A stretch of DNA of 22,942 nucleotides from Chitinophagaceae bacterium UBA3961 (GTDB lineage Bacteria > Bacteroidota > Bacteroidia > Chitinophagales > Chitinophagaceae). The DNA lies in NCBI GenBank assembly GCA_002385265.1, contig DGDD01000223.1, positions 1 through 22,942 of the forward strand. The letters run 5' to 3'. Shown in pieces: positions 16,253 to 22,942 of the stretch. The first letter of the stretch is position 1. Each line of letters starts with the position of its first letter. The notes under the pieces are model-generated. The model had not been told where the DNA came from. It was given only the letters and a program-made list of their open reading frames with translations, and ran no database searches. The position numbers and the translations under genes were made by a program.

Positions 16253-17764
16253 ATGCAACCAAAACTCCTTTCTTCACTATTATTTCTTCTAAGTTTTACG
16301 ATATCAATCAATGCGCAATTGATCACAAACGTCACCATTGTAGATGGTACAGGTGCAGTGAGATATAAGGGTGCCGTTCGTTTAGAAGGGAATAAGATCA
16401 AAGAAGTAGGCACGCTCAAACCTCGGATAGGAGAAAAGGTGATTGACGGGAAAGGAAAAGTGTTGGCACCCGGCTTCATCGATGCGCACAGTCACCATTT
16501 TGAAAGCTTAAGAACGCAACCAACAGGAGTACCGGTCACCAATCAAGGTGTAACAACGATCGTAATTGGTCAAGATGGTGGAAGCGAACCCGTTGATGAA
16601 TTAGAGGCTCAAATAAAAGCTCATCCTATTGCAGTAAATGTAGCTACCTACACCGGTCATTCCAGTTTGCGTGAGAAAGTGATGGGCGAAAAAGATGTTT
16701 TCAGAAAAGCCACGAATGCTGAGGTTGAAAAGATGAATGCGCTGTTGCTGGAAGATTTGGCGAAGGGATCACTAGGACTTTCAACCGGATTGGAATACGA
16801 AGAAGCTTTTTTCTCTGCACGCGAAGAAGTAATTGAATTGGCCAAAACAACCGCTTCTCAGAACGGTCGATACATTAGTCACATTCGAAGCGAAGACATC
16901 ACCATAGAAGATGCATTAGATGAGATCATCGAAATTGGACGCATTACCAAAATGCCGGTTCAAATCTCACATCTAAAGATCAGCATGGTATCTAAATGGG
17001 GTCGCTCAAATGAGTTTCTTGCTCTTCTGGAGAAAGCTCGTGGCGAGGGAGTGAACATCACTGCCGACGTATATCCATATAATTTTTGGAATTCAACTTT
17101 GCGAGTTTTGTTTCCTCGAAGAGACTACACCAGTATTGAGAGCGCTGAATTTGCTGTTCGAGAAACCTTCAATGCCGATGAATCTTATCTTGTACAATAC
17201 GCCCCCATACCGGAATATAAGGGGAAAACAATTGGGCAAATTGCCGCTTTGCGCAAAGAACGACCCGCCCAAACTTTGATCAATCTCATTCAAATTGCTT
17301 CCGACTTCAAAGCGCAACATCCCGATTTTAAAGGAACAGTGGAAGCCATTGCAGCAAAAGGTATGAATGATAAAGATGTTGCCAACTTCATAGCATGGCC
17401 GCACAGTTGCTTGTGTTCCGATGGAAATACGGGTGGCCATCCCCGTGGGTATGGATCTTTTCCCAGAGTATTGGGGAAATATGTTCGTGAGGAAAAAGTA
17501 CTGAGTTTAGAACATGCTATATTTAAAATGACCGGTTTAACGGCAGAAAATTTGGGAATTAAGAATCGGGGAATTATTGCTCCCGGCTACTTTGCCGATC
17601 TGGTGTTGTTCGACCCTGCCATAGTAAAAGACAATGCAACCATTCAAAACAGCAAAGCACTTTCAAGCGGCATTGAAATGGTTTGGGTGAATGGAGAATT
17701 GGTTTATCAACAACAAAAAGCAACCGGAAAATTATCAGGAACACTTATTAAAAGAGGATCATAG
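16253..17764 (+). CDS. Exported amidohydrolase of the N-acyl-D-amino-acid deacylase family
   Basis: The 503-residue protein has a signal peptide (about 1-21) and an amidohydrolase-superfamily barrel: metal-binding H79-x-H81 in GFIDAHSHH, H210 in YISHIRSED, H240 in QISHLK and D390 in SDGNTGGHPR, ending with the composite beta-domain (GIIAPGYFADLVLFDP). Overall it follows D-aminoacylase / N-acyl-D-glutamate deacylase, which removes acyl groups from D-amino acids. In characterised D-aminoacylase a metal-ligand cysteine lies in a GNCG phrase; here the same place reads GQDG with D108. So the metal site differs and the substrate may too, for example a dipeptide. It is the first of four tightly packed genes, 3 nt before the DUF1611 gene. 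Because it is exported, it would act in the periplasm upstream of the permease. Confidence 0.85.
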   Translation: MQPKLLSSLLFLLSFTISINAQLITNVTIVDGTGAVRYKGAVRLEGNKIKEVGTLKPRIGEKVIDGKGKVLAPGFIDAHSHHFESLRTQPTGVPVTNQGVTTIVIGQDGGSEPVDELEAQIKAHPIAVNVATYTGHSSLREKVMGEKDVFRKATNAEVEKMNALLLEDLAKGSLGLSTGLEYEEAFFSAREEVIELAKTTASQNGRYISHIRSEDITIEDALDEIIEIGRITKMPVQISHLKISMVSKWGRSNEFLALLEKARGEGVNITADVYPYNFWNSTLRVLFPRRDYTSIESAEFAVRETFNADESYLVQYAPIPEYKGKTIGQIAALRKERPAQTLINLIQIASDFKAQHPDFKGTVEAIAAKGMNDKDVANFIAWPHSCLCSDGNTGGHPRGYGSFPRVLGKYVREEKVLSLEHAIFKMTGLTAENLGIKNRGIIAPGYFADLVLFDPAIVKDNATIQNSKALSSGIEMVWVNGELVYQQQKATGKLSGTLIKRGS

Positions 17765-17767
17765 CAC

Positions 17768-18826
17768 ATGAACAATGCACTTGTACTCACCAATGGACTA
17801 TTGGTGCAACCCGATGCTAAAACTGCTCACGGGTTGATTCGAGGAACGGAACGTTTTACCGTTAAGGGAATTATCGATGGAGAACAAACCAAGGGAAAAG
17901 ATGCCGGCGAATTGCTCGATGGCAAACACCGCAATATACCGGTATTTGCAAATCTTTCAGAAGCTCTTGCTTCATTAACGGATATTCAATATTTGGTCAT
18001 TGGAGTGGCCACGGTGGGAGGTCGATTGCCCGGCAATATGCTGGAAGTTGTAAAGACGGCGATTGCTTCCGGCTTGTCGATCGTGAACGGCTTACACGAG
18101 TATTTGAATGAAAAGCCCGAGGTGGTAGCTTTGGCGCAACAAAACGGCGTACAATTAATTGATGTTCGAAAGCCAAAAACAAGAGAGCAACTGCATTTCT
18201 GGACCGGAGAAGTATTCAAAGTAAAAGCACCGATCATTGCCGTAATTGGAATGGATTGCGCTATGGGTAAAAGAACCACAGCTAGAATGTTGCGACAGGC
18301 CTGCGATAAAAACGGTATCAAGAGTGAGATGGTATACACCGGACAAACCGGATGGTTGCAAGGAGGAAAATATGGATTTGTATTCGACTCTACGCTGAAT
18401 GATTTTGTGTCGGGTGAATTGGAGCATGCCATTGTAAGTGCCTGGAAAGAAGGTGGTGCCGAAATCATTTTTATTGAGGGTCAAAGCAGTTTGAGAAATC
18501 CAAGCGGTCCCTGCGGTTCAGAATTGTTGATATCAGGAGATGCCAAGCATGTGATCTTGCTTTTTGCACCGAAGCGAAAATACTTCGACAATGATGAGCA
18601 TTGGGGACGTATTCCATCGGTGGAGTCAGAGATCGCACTGATCCACGCCTTTGGATCAAAAGTAATTGCCGTTGCCATTAACACCGAAGATTGTACTCCC
18701 GAAGAAGCGTTTGCGTATCAAAAAGAGTATCAAGAAAAGCTGGGAATACCGGTATTGTTGCCCATACAAGAAGGCGTAGAACCCATTTTACCACAATTAA
18801 AAGAGCTGATCGCTCAAAAAAAATAA
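17768..18826 (+). CDS. DUF1611 P-loop protein (DgcN-like)
   Basis: The 352-residue protein has the DUF1611 arrangement: an N-terminal Rossmann-like part to about residue 150 and a C-terminal P-loop domain with a Walker A variant GMDCAMGKRTT at 161-171 and a FIEGQSSLRNPSG stretch at 235-247. One characterised relative, DgcN, is reported to be a D-glutamate N-acetyltransferase that works with the racemase DgcA in a D-glutamate breakdown pathway of marine Proteobacteria. Here it stands 2 nt before an enolase-superfamily epimerase, the same pairing. No signal peptide, so cytoplasmic. I infer a role in D-glutamate or L-Ala-D-Glu metabolism; the reaction itself is not proven by the sequence. Confidence 0.85.
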   Translation: MNNALVLTNGLLVQPDAKTAHGLIRGTERFTVKGIIDGEQTKGKDAGELLDGKHRNIPVFANLSEALASLTDIQYLVIGVATVGGRLPGNMLEVVKTAIASGLSIVNGLHEYLNEKPEVVALAQQNGVQLIDVRKPKTREQLHFWTGEVFKVKAPIIAVIGMDCAMGKRTTARMLRQACDKNGIKSEMVYTGQTGWLQGGKYGFVFDSTLNDFVSGELEHAIVSAWKEGGAEIIFIEGQSSLRNPSGPCGSELLISGDAKHVILLFAPKRKYFDNDEHWGRIPSVESEIALIHAFGSKVIAVAINTEDCTPEEAFAYQKEYQEKLGIPVLLPIQEGVEPILPQLKELIAQKK

Positions 18827-18828
18827 AG

Positions 18829-19893
18829 ATGAATATTGTTGCAATTCGTTCTTACGGAAAGAAAATGGCCTTGAAGAAGCCATATACCATCGCCTACAAT
18901 ACTTTTAGCGATGTACACATTGCTTTTTTGGAAATTGAATTGTCGAATGGAATAGTTGGAATTGGTTCCGGCAGTCCTGCAGAAGATGTAGTAGGAGAAA
19001 CGACCGAGCAAACACTCGGGAATCTGGAGTCTGATTTTGTAGCAAAACTAAAGGGAAGGGATATTCGCGAATTTCAGCAGATCATTTACGAAGCTACAAT
19101 TGAATATGCAAAGTATCCCGGCACATTGGCTGCCATTGATCTAGCATTGCACGACGCATTTACAAAATACATCGGTATTTCTGTTGCTGCATTTTATGGT
19201 GTAAAGACACCGATGCTTCCAACTTCTTACACTATTGGAATTAAATCGGTTGCTGAAACCTTGGAGGATGCCAAAGAAATTAAGGAGGCGGGATTCACCG
19301 TTTTGAAAGTGAAAACCGGATTGAATGTTGAGGAAGACATAGAGCGTGTAGTGAAATTGAAAGAGACCTATGGCTCTTATTTCACAGTTCGGGTGGATGC
19401 GAATCAGGGGTATGGATTGAAAGAAACCAAGCAGTTTCTTGATTCAACCAAAAAATACGAGTTGGAACTAATGGAGCAACCTGTAAAAGTGGGAGAGGAG
19501 AAGGTTCTACTAGAATTGGCGGCAGAGGAAAGAGCTTTGTTGGTAGGAGACGAGAGCTTAAAGAACCCTGCCGCTGCTTTAAAATTTGCAGGGAACAAAA
19601 CCTTCGGCATCTACAATATCAAATTGATGAAATGCGGTGGACTGATTGGTGCACGTCAAATTGCAACGATTGCAGAACAGGCCGATATCGAATTGTTCTG
19701 GGGGTGTAATGATGAAAGCATTATTAGTATTACTGCAGCTTTGCACGTTGCTTATACCTGTCCGAATACAAAATACCTCGATCTGGATGGTTCTTTTGAT
19801 TTAGCGGAAGATTTGGTAAAGGGCGGATTTGAATTGAAAAATGGCAAGATGTACATCAATCAGCAACCCGGATTTGGGTTTGATAAATTATAA
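18829..19893 (+). CDS. Enolase-superfamily dipeptide epimerase (L-Ala-D/L-Glu epimerase / DgcA-like)
   Basis: The 354-residue protein shows the muconate-lactonizing-subgroup active site: the K160-x-K162 pair (LKVKTG), metal ligands D190 (RVDANQG), E216 (LMEQPV) and D241 (GDESL), the opposite lysine in YNIKLMKCGG (K265 or K268) and the late GCNDESI and YLDLDG strands. The D318-x-D320 motif is the one which in dipeptide epimerases holds the alpha-ammonium group of the substrate. That fits L-Ala-D/L-Glu epimerase, used in peptidoglycan-peptide recycling. The frame is open to an ATG at 18691, but this runs through the end of the DUF1611 gene; the ATG at 18829, 2 nt after that stop, gives the normal family N-terminus. 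The permease gene follows after 3 nt. Confidence 0.9.
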   Translation: MNIVAIRSYGKKMALKKPYTIAYNTFSDVHIAFLEIELSNGIVGIGSGSPAEDVVGETTEQTLGNLESDFVAKLKGRDIREFQQIIYEATIEYAKYPGTLAAIDLALHDAFTKYIGISVAAFYGVKTPMLPTSYTIGIKSVAETLEDAKEIKEAGFTVLKVKTGLNVEEDIERVVKLKETYGSYFTVRVDANQGYGLKETKQFLDSTKKYELELMEQPVKVGEEKVLLELAAEERALLVGDESLKNPAAALKFAGNKTFGIYNIKLMKCGGLIGARQIATIAEQADIELFWGCNDESIISITAALHVAYTCPNTKYLDLDGSFDLAEDLVKGGFELKNGKMYINQQPGFGFDKL

Positions 19894-19896
19894 GAG

Positions 19897-21270
19897 ATGG
19901 ATCAATTAAAACCCAAAGTTGGACTTCGGTCAGCCAGTTTTTTAGTAGTGGCCGTCATTATTGGCTCCGGCGTATTTAAGAAAATTGCGCCGATGTCGGA
20001 TGCTTTGGGTTCGCCTTGGTGGGTGATCCTTTGTTGGATCATTGCAGGTATCATCAGTTTGGCCGGTGCATTGTCTACCGCCGAATTGGTGAGTATGTTT
20101 CCGAATTCAGGTGGTGAGTATTTTTATTTCCAGAAGATTTACGGAAAGTTCTTTGCCTACATTTATGGTTGGTCGAGTTTTACGATTGTGAAAACGGCTG
20201 CCATCTCAGCATTGGCGTATATTTTCGCTCAATCTCTCGATAGCATGTTACACTTCCCTGCATGGGGAAATTCAAGCGCGTTCTTAGGAATTCGATTGTT
20301 TGAAAATTTAAGTGTTAAGTTAGTAGCATCGGTATTGATCATTGTGTTGACCTATTTGAACTATCGAGGCTTGCATTTTGCAGAGAAATTGAGTGGTTAT
20401 CTCACCTATTTGTTGTTAGCGGGAATCTTATTGTTCATCATTTTCGGACTAAGCTCATCAAAAGGCGACAGTGCGCATTTCAATACACAACATGGAAATC
20501 CTTTGTCGGGCATGGATTTATTCAAAGCCATGTTTTTAGCAAGTTTGGGCGCGTTTTGGGGCTATGAGGGATGGAACAATATTGCCTATATCGGCGAGGA
20601 AATCAAGAACCCGAAGCGCAATTTACCATTGGCATTAATGACAGGTACTTTAATTGTAATTGCAGCATATGTGCTGTTGAACATTGTTTATTTGTATGTG
20701 CAGCCCATTGATTTCTTTGTTCAATTGAGCACAACACCTAATAAAATTGCGGCCGTTGAAGTAGCAGCAACTTTGGGAGGTACTGTAGGGATGAGCCTTG
20801 TGGCCTGTTTAATTCTAGTAAGTACCTTGAATGCAACGAATAGTTCCATAATGATGTCGGGCCGAATGGTGTACGCCATGTCGCGCGACCAGTTGTTTTT
20901 CAAGAATGCATCTTCTGTTCACCCTAAGTATAATACACCTGATTGGGCTTTGTTTATTCAAGGCTTTTGGGCTATCGCTTTGTTGTTTAGTGGAAGTTTT
21001 GATCAACTTACCGACATGTTGATTTTTGCTGCTTTCTTCTTTTACGGTAGTTCTGCACTAGGTGTTATCATTATGCGTATCAAGCATCCGGAGCTAGAGC
21101 GCAACTACAAAGTACCGGCCTATCCCATTCTTCCCATACTGTTCTGCGTTTTTTGTGCCGTACTTTTCATAAATACTATTATTGCCAAACCGGGCGAAGC
21201 GGTTTGGGGATTGTTGTTAATGGGCAGCGGGGCTCCGTTTTATTGGTGGTTTAAAAGGAAGACATCTTGA
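19897..21270 (+). CDS. APC-family amino acid permease (LAT-like)
   Basis: This 457-residue inner-membrane protein has about 12 hydrophobic segments and the APC substrate-binding phrase IIGSGVF (21-27) in helix 1, with GAFWGYEGWNNIAYIGEEIK in the helix-6 region and the NPKRNLP loop, as in L-type amino acid transporters and SteT-like exchangers. It should carry amino acids or short peptides' products across the inner membrane. As the fourth gene of the compact plus-strand operon it most likely imports what the exported amidohydrolase releases, for instance D-glutamate, or exports a product by exchange. Substrate is inferred from context only. No terminator-like hairpin is obvious after it. Confidence 0.88.
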   Translation: MDQLKPKVGLRSASFLVVAVIIGSGVFKKIAPMSDALGSPWWVILCWIIAGIISLAGALSTAELVSMFPNSGGEYFYFQKIYGKFFAYIYGWSSFTIVKTAAISALAYIFAQSLDSMLHFPAWGNSSAFLGIRLFENLSVKLVASVLIIVLTYLNYRGLHFAEKLSGYLTYLLLAGILLFIIFGLSSSKGDSAHFNTQHGNPLSGMDLFKAMFLASLGAFWGYEGWNNIAYIGEEIKNPKRNLPLALMTGTLIVIAAYVLLNIVYLYVQPIDFFVQLSTTPNKIAAVEVAATLGGTVGMSLVACLILVSTLNATNSSIMMSGRMVYAMSRDQLFFKNASSVHPKYNTPDWALFIQGFWAIALLFSGSFDQLTDMLIFAAFFFYGSSALGVIIMRIKHPELERNYKVPAYPILPILFCVFCAVLFINTIIAKPGEAVWGLLLMGSGAPFYWWFKRKTS

Positions 21271-21287
21271 TTCTAAACATCTTCTAT

Positions 21288-21536
21288 TTATCGATCAATA
21301 ATTTTAATTCCGGTAATGCTATCCTTCTTTTCTGTTAAGGGAATTTTATCTTTATTTTGGATCTTAAAGTAGCTAATTAATTCCTGTGTTTTGTAGTTGG
21401 TTTTTGAAAGCTTCAGTGTTGCAGTTGAAAGAATTTTCTCTTTTCCCGCTAAGGAGTACAGCATTGCTTTGTAGTTGTTATCTTCAATTTATTCATCATC
21501 ATTCTTTGTACATTTCTTTACAACCTTGATTAATTC
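21288..21536 (-). pseudogene. Decayed remnant of an unrecognised gene behind fic
   Basis: From 21536 to 21492 the frame reads ELIKVVKKCTKNDDE, meets a stop at 21489-21491, and then continues in the same frame as IEDNNYKAMLYSLAGKEKIL through to KIPLTEKKDSITGIKIIDR and a stop at 21288. The codon choice and lysine-rich, periodic composition look protein-like, unlike the surrounding chance frames. An ATG at 21464 could still give a 58-residue protein. The piece is probably the C-terminal end of a lost larger gene, cut by the fic gene, whose 3' end overlaps it by 7 nt in another frame. I do not recognise the family. Confidence 0.4.
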
Positions 21537-22621
21537 TCAGCAAGCAACTCCATCAATCTGTAATTGACATAATAAGTTGTTCTTCCAATTTTTTGTGGTT
21601 TTAAAATATTGGCATCCGTCAATTTCTTCAACCATACGGAAGCGGTTTGCCTGTGAGCAAGTGCTCTTTTTTCGAGCAGCTCAATTTTTAAGTAGGGCAA
21701 TGTAAACATCAACTGAAGCAGTTCGTAACTAAAGGATGATCCTAACGTTTGCTTCATTTGCTTTTCATATTGTTCTTTAAGTAAAAGCATAGCCCTTATT
21801 TTCTTAGTTGTAAGCTGTGCCGTTTCAATTAAAGCTGTCAGGATATACATTACCCAATCGTGCCAGTTTTGCTGTTCTGTTACGCTACGTAATAATTGAT
21901 AGTACTCTGTTTTATATTTTACAATGTAGGAACTGAGGTAAAGTACCGGTTGCGTTAACAGCTCTTGTTGCACCAAGTATAGCGCATTTACAATTCTGCC
22001 AGTTCTGCCATTGCCATCTGCAAAAGGATGGATAGCCTCAAACTGATAATGGATAAAAGCCATTTTGATCAAGGGGTCTAGAGGCGAGCTATCCGGATTA
22101 TTGATAAATTGTTCCAACGAAGTAAGCTTTTCCCTCAAAACCTCTTCACAGCAGGGTGGTGTGTAAATCACTTCCCCGTTTATTGCATTTTTCAAGGCTG
22201 TTCCGGGAGCCGTTCGAATGCCCGATTTATTCCGTTTGATGGTTTGTACAATTTCAATCATTGTATTAGTGAGCAGCAGGTTCTTTTGGCTGTTCATTTT
22301 CTCTAACCCTACATACAGGGCTTCCCGGTAACTTAGAACCTCTTTAGCAGCATGACTGGCTGTATTCTCTTCACTGGCAGCCTTATAAAGTTCATCCTGA
22401 GTAGTCACAATGTTTTCAATAGCCGAACTGTCTTTACTTTCCTGAAGGATAATTGTATTGATCAATAGCTGTGGGTCAGGGAGAGAGGTGCAAAGGCCAT
22501 TTAATTCCCCCAAATGCCTAGCAGCCTTGGCGAGGTGCCTTAAAATTTCTGGGGACTCAATGAAATCCTGAGGCGGCAAGGCTGGCAAGTCGTTGAAGGG
22601 AGTATTCTTATTGTAGGCCAT
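21530..22621 (-). CDS. Fic-domain protein with winged-helix C-terminus
   Basis: Fic enzymes transfer AMP (or a related nucleotide group) onto hydroxyls of target proteins. The 363-residue protein has a Fic_N part (1-100), the inhibitory helix motif SSAIEN at 65-70 (class II, N-terminal, fitting S/T-x-x-x-E-G/N), the complete active-site motif HPFADGNGRTGR at 198-209, a beta-hairpin region before it (GEVIYTPP) and a C-terminal winged helix-turn-helix from about 300 on (ALAHRQTASVWLKKLTDANI). Catalysis and self-inhibition should thus both work. The winged helix and the palindromes upstream suggest that the protein may bind its own promoter. No antitoxin gene is adjacent. ATG at 22621 agrees with family N-termini. 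The target is unknown. Confidence 0.93.
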   Translation of the reverse strand: MAYNKNTPFNDLPALPPQDFIESPEILRHLAKAARHLGELNGLCTSLPDPQLLINTIILQESKDSSAIENIVTTQDELYKAASEENTASHAAKEVLSYREALYVGLEKMNSQKNLLLTNTMIEIVQTIKRNKSGIRTAPGTALKNAINGEVIYTPPCCEEVLREKLTSLEQFINNPDSSPLDPLIKMAFIHYQFEAIHPFADGNGRTGRIVNALYLVQQELLTQPVLYLSSYIVKYKTEYYQLLRSVTEQQNWHDWVMYILTALIETAQLTTKKIRAMLLLKEQYEKQMKQTLGSSFSYELLQLMFTLPYLKIELLEKRALAHRQTASVWLKKLTDANILKPQKIGRTTYYVNYRLMELLAEN

Positions 22622-22674
22622 GATGTTGAAATTTGTTTACTTTTTCTACATAATCGAAAGGTCAAGTCAAATCG

Positions 22675-22743
22675 TTCGACATTTCTCTTATTTGATGTTG
22701 AATTTAATTATTATTTTCGACATAAATAATATTTAATGTCGAT
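22675..22743. promoter_or_regulatory. Paired palindromic operator candidates upstream of fic
   Basis: Two dyads share the plan TTCGACAT, 12 nt, ATGTYGA(A/T): the first at 22675-22702 (right arm ATGTTGAA) and the second at 22716-22743 (right arm ATGTCGAT). Their centres are 41 bp apart, about four helical turns. Single half-sites lie at 22623-22630 (ATGTTGAA, over the fic start) and 22788-22795 (TTCGACAT). The AT-rich DNA and position just upstream of a winged-helix Fic protein suggest an autoregulatory operator. No protein is known to bind it. Confidence 0.55.
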
Positions 22744-22942
22744 TCAAAGTATATCATCAGGTTTAAATGGTGAAAAATTGTCAAATTTTCGACATTAATA
22801 CTTTATGCTACTGATTTTAAGGAAGAAAATCACAGATATTTCAATTGGTAGTCGCCAGCAGTCCTCTATTTGCTAGTTGAAGCATCAATAACCGTTGAAC
22901 TGTTAGCTCGAACCCTCTCGTCTCAGACGAGACGTGACAGGG
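22744..22942. other. Gene-free right edge
   Basis: No gene is supported. Short frames here are under 25 codons. It holds the lone TTCGACAT half-site at 22788-22795 and, at the end, the palindrome at 22916-22932. Confidence 0.5.
22916..22932. repeat. Perfect palindrome at the window edge, REP-like
   Basis: TCTCGTCT (22916-22923) and its exact complement AGACGAGA (22925-22932) are separated by one base. An outer pair CCCT (22913-22916) and AGGG (22939-22942) adds a second level. The tail GTGACAGGG resembles the GGGACAGG tail of the hairpin at 5228-5253. It looks like a dispersed REP-type element or the end of a mobile element cut by the window edge. Confidence 0.5.

Noticed and set aside
17986..18684. 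Several minus-strand frames of 60-160 codons inside the DUF1611 gene
   Set aside because: They are opposite-strand shadows of a well-supported gene, Cys/Pro/Ser-rich and without motifs.
18691..18828. Longer N-terminus of the epimerase from 18691
   Set aside because: It is the out-of-frame reading of the DUF1611 gene's end, rich in Arg and Ser; the ATG at 18829 gives the normal family start.
22905..22942. Possible tRNA end because of CTCGAACCC
   Set aside because: There is no acceptor or anticodon arm; the sequence is explained better by a palindromic repeat.
1..22942. CRISPR array, transposase, integrase, rRNA or tRNA
   Set aside because: No regularly spaced repeats, recombinase motifs or RNA gene signatures were found on reading both strands.

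Overview
The window comes from a member of the Bacteroidota, most like Chitinophagaceae. The signs are a SusC/SusD pair with an ECF sigma factor and FecR-type anti-sigma factor, lipoproteins with Cys-Lys-Lys-Asp after the lipobox, a perfect TAnnTTTG -7 promoter box, and a kdp operon followed by a beta-barrel porin gene. Genus and species cannot be told from the sequence alone. No tRNA, rRNA, CRISPR array, transposase or replication origin was seen.

Left block (1-4938, minus strand): a potassium-uptake operon read right to left. It holds a 26-residue membrane peptide gene not covered by normal annotation, kdpF (25 residues), kdpA, kdpB, kdpC and the N-terminal part of an outer-membrane porin that runs off the left edge. 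All spacings are 11 nt or less and kdpC overlaps the porin gene. Next is a gene-free stretch of about 690 bases (4939-5629) with direct repeats and a GC-richer patch of REP-like palindromes.

Middle block (5630-14292, minus strand): a nutrient-acquisition locus in the order ECF sigma factor, FecR-like anti-sigma factor, SusC-type TonB-dependent transporter with an N-terminal STN signalling domain, SusD lipoprotein, LamG-domain lipoprotein and glycerophosphodiester phosphodiesterase lipoprotein. The expected logic is that the STN domain senses ligand in the periplasm, FecR releases the sigma factor, and the sigma factor induces susCD. The phosphodiesterase suggests that a glycerophosphodiester-bearing compound may be among the substrates. 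A secreted family 43 glycoside hydrolase lies divergently at 14511-16121.

Right-centre block (16253-21270, plus strand): four genes separated by 2-3 nt, encoding an exported N-acyl-D-amino-acid-deacylase-type amidohydrolase, a DUF1611 (DgcN-like) P-loop protein, an enolase-superfamily dipeptide epimerase (AEE/DgcA-like) and an APC-family amino acid permease. This is the most interesting assembly in the window. It looks like an operon for catabolism of D-glutamate or of the peptidoglycan dipeptide L-Ala-D-Glu.

Right end (21288-22942): a fic gene for a Fic-domain enzyme with its own inhibitory helix and C-terminal winged helix. Its 3' end overlaps a decayed gene remnant. Upstream are two equally built palindromes 41 bp apart, which look like operators. 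The window ends in a perfect short palindrome resembling a REP element.
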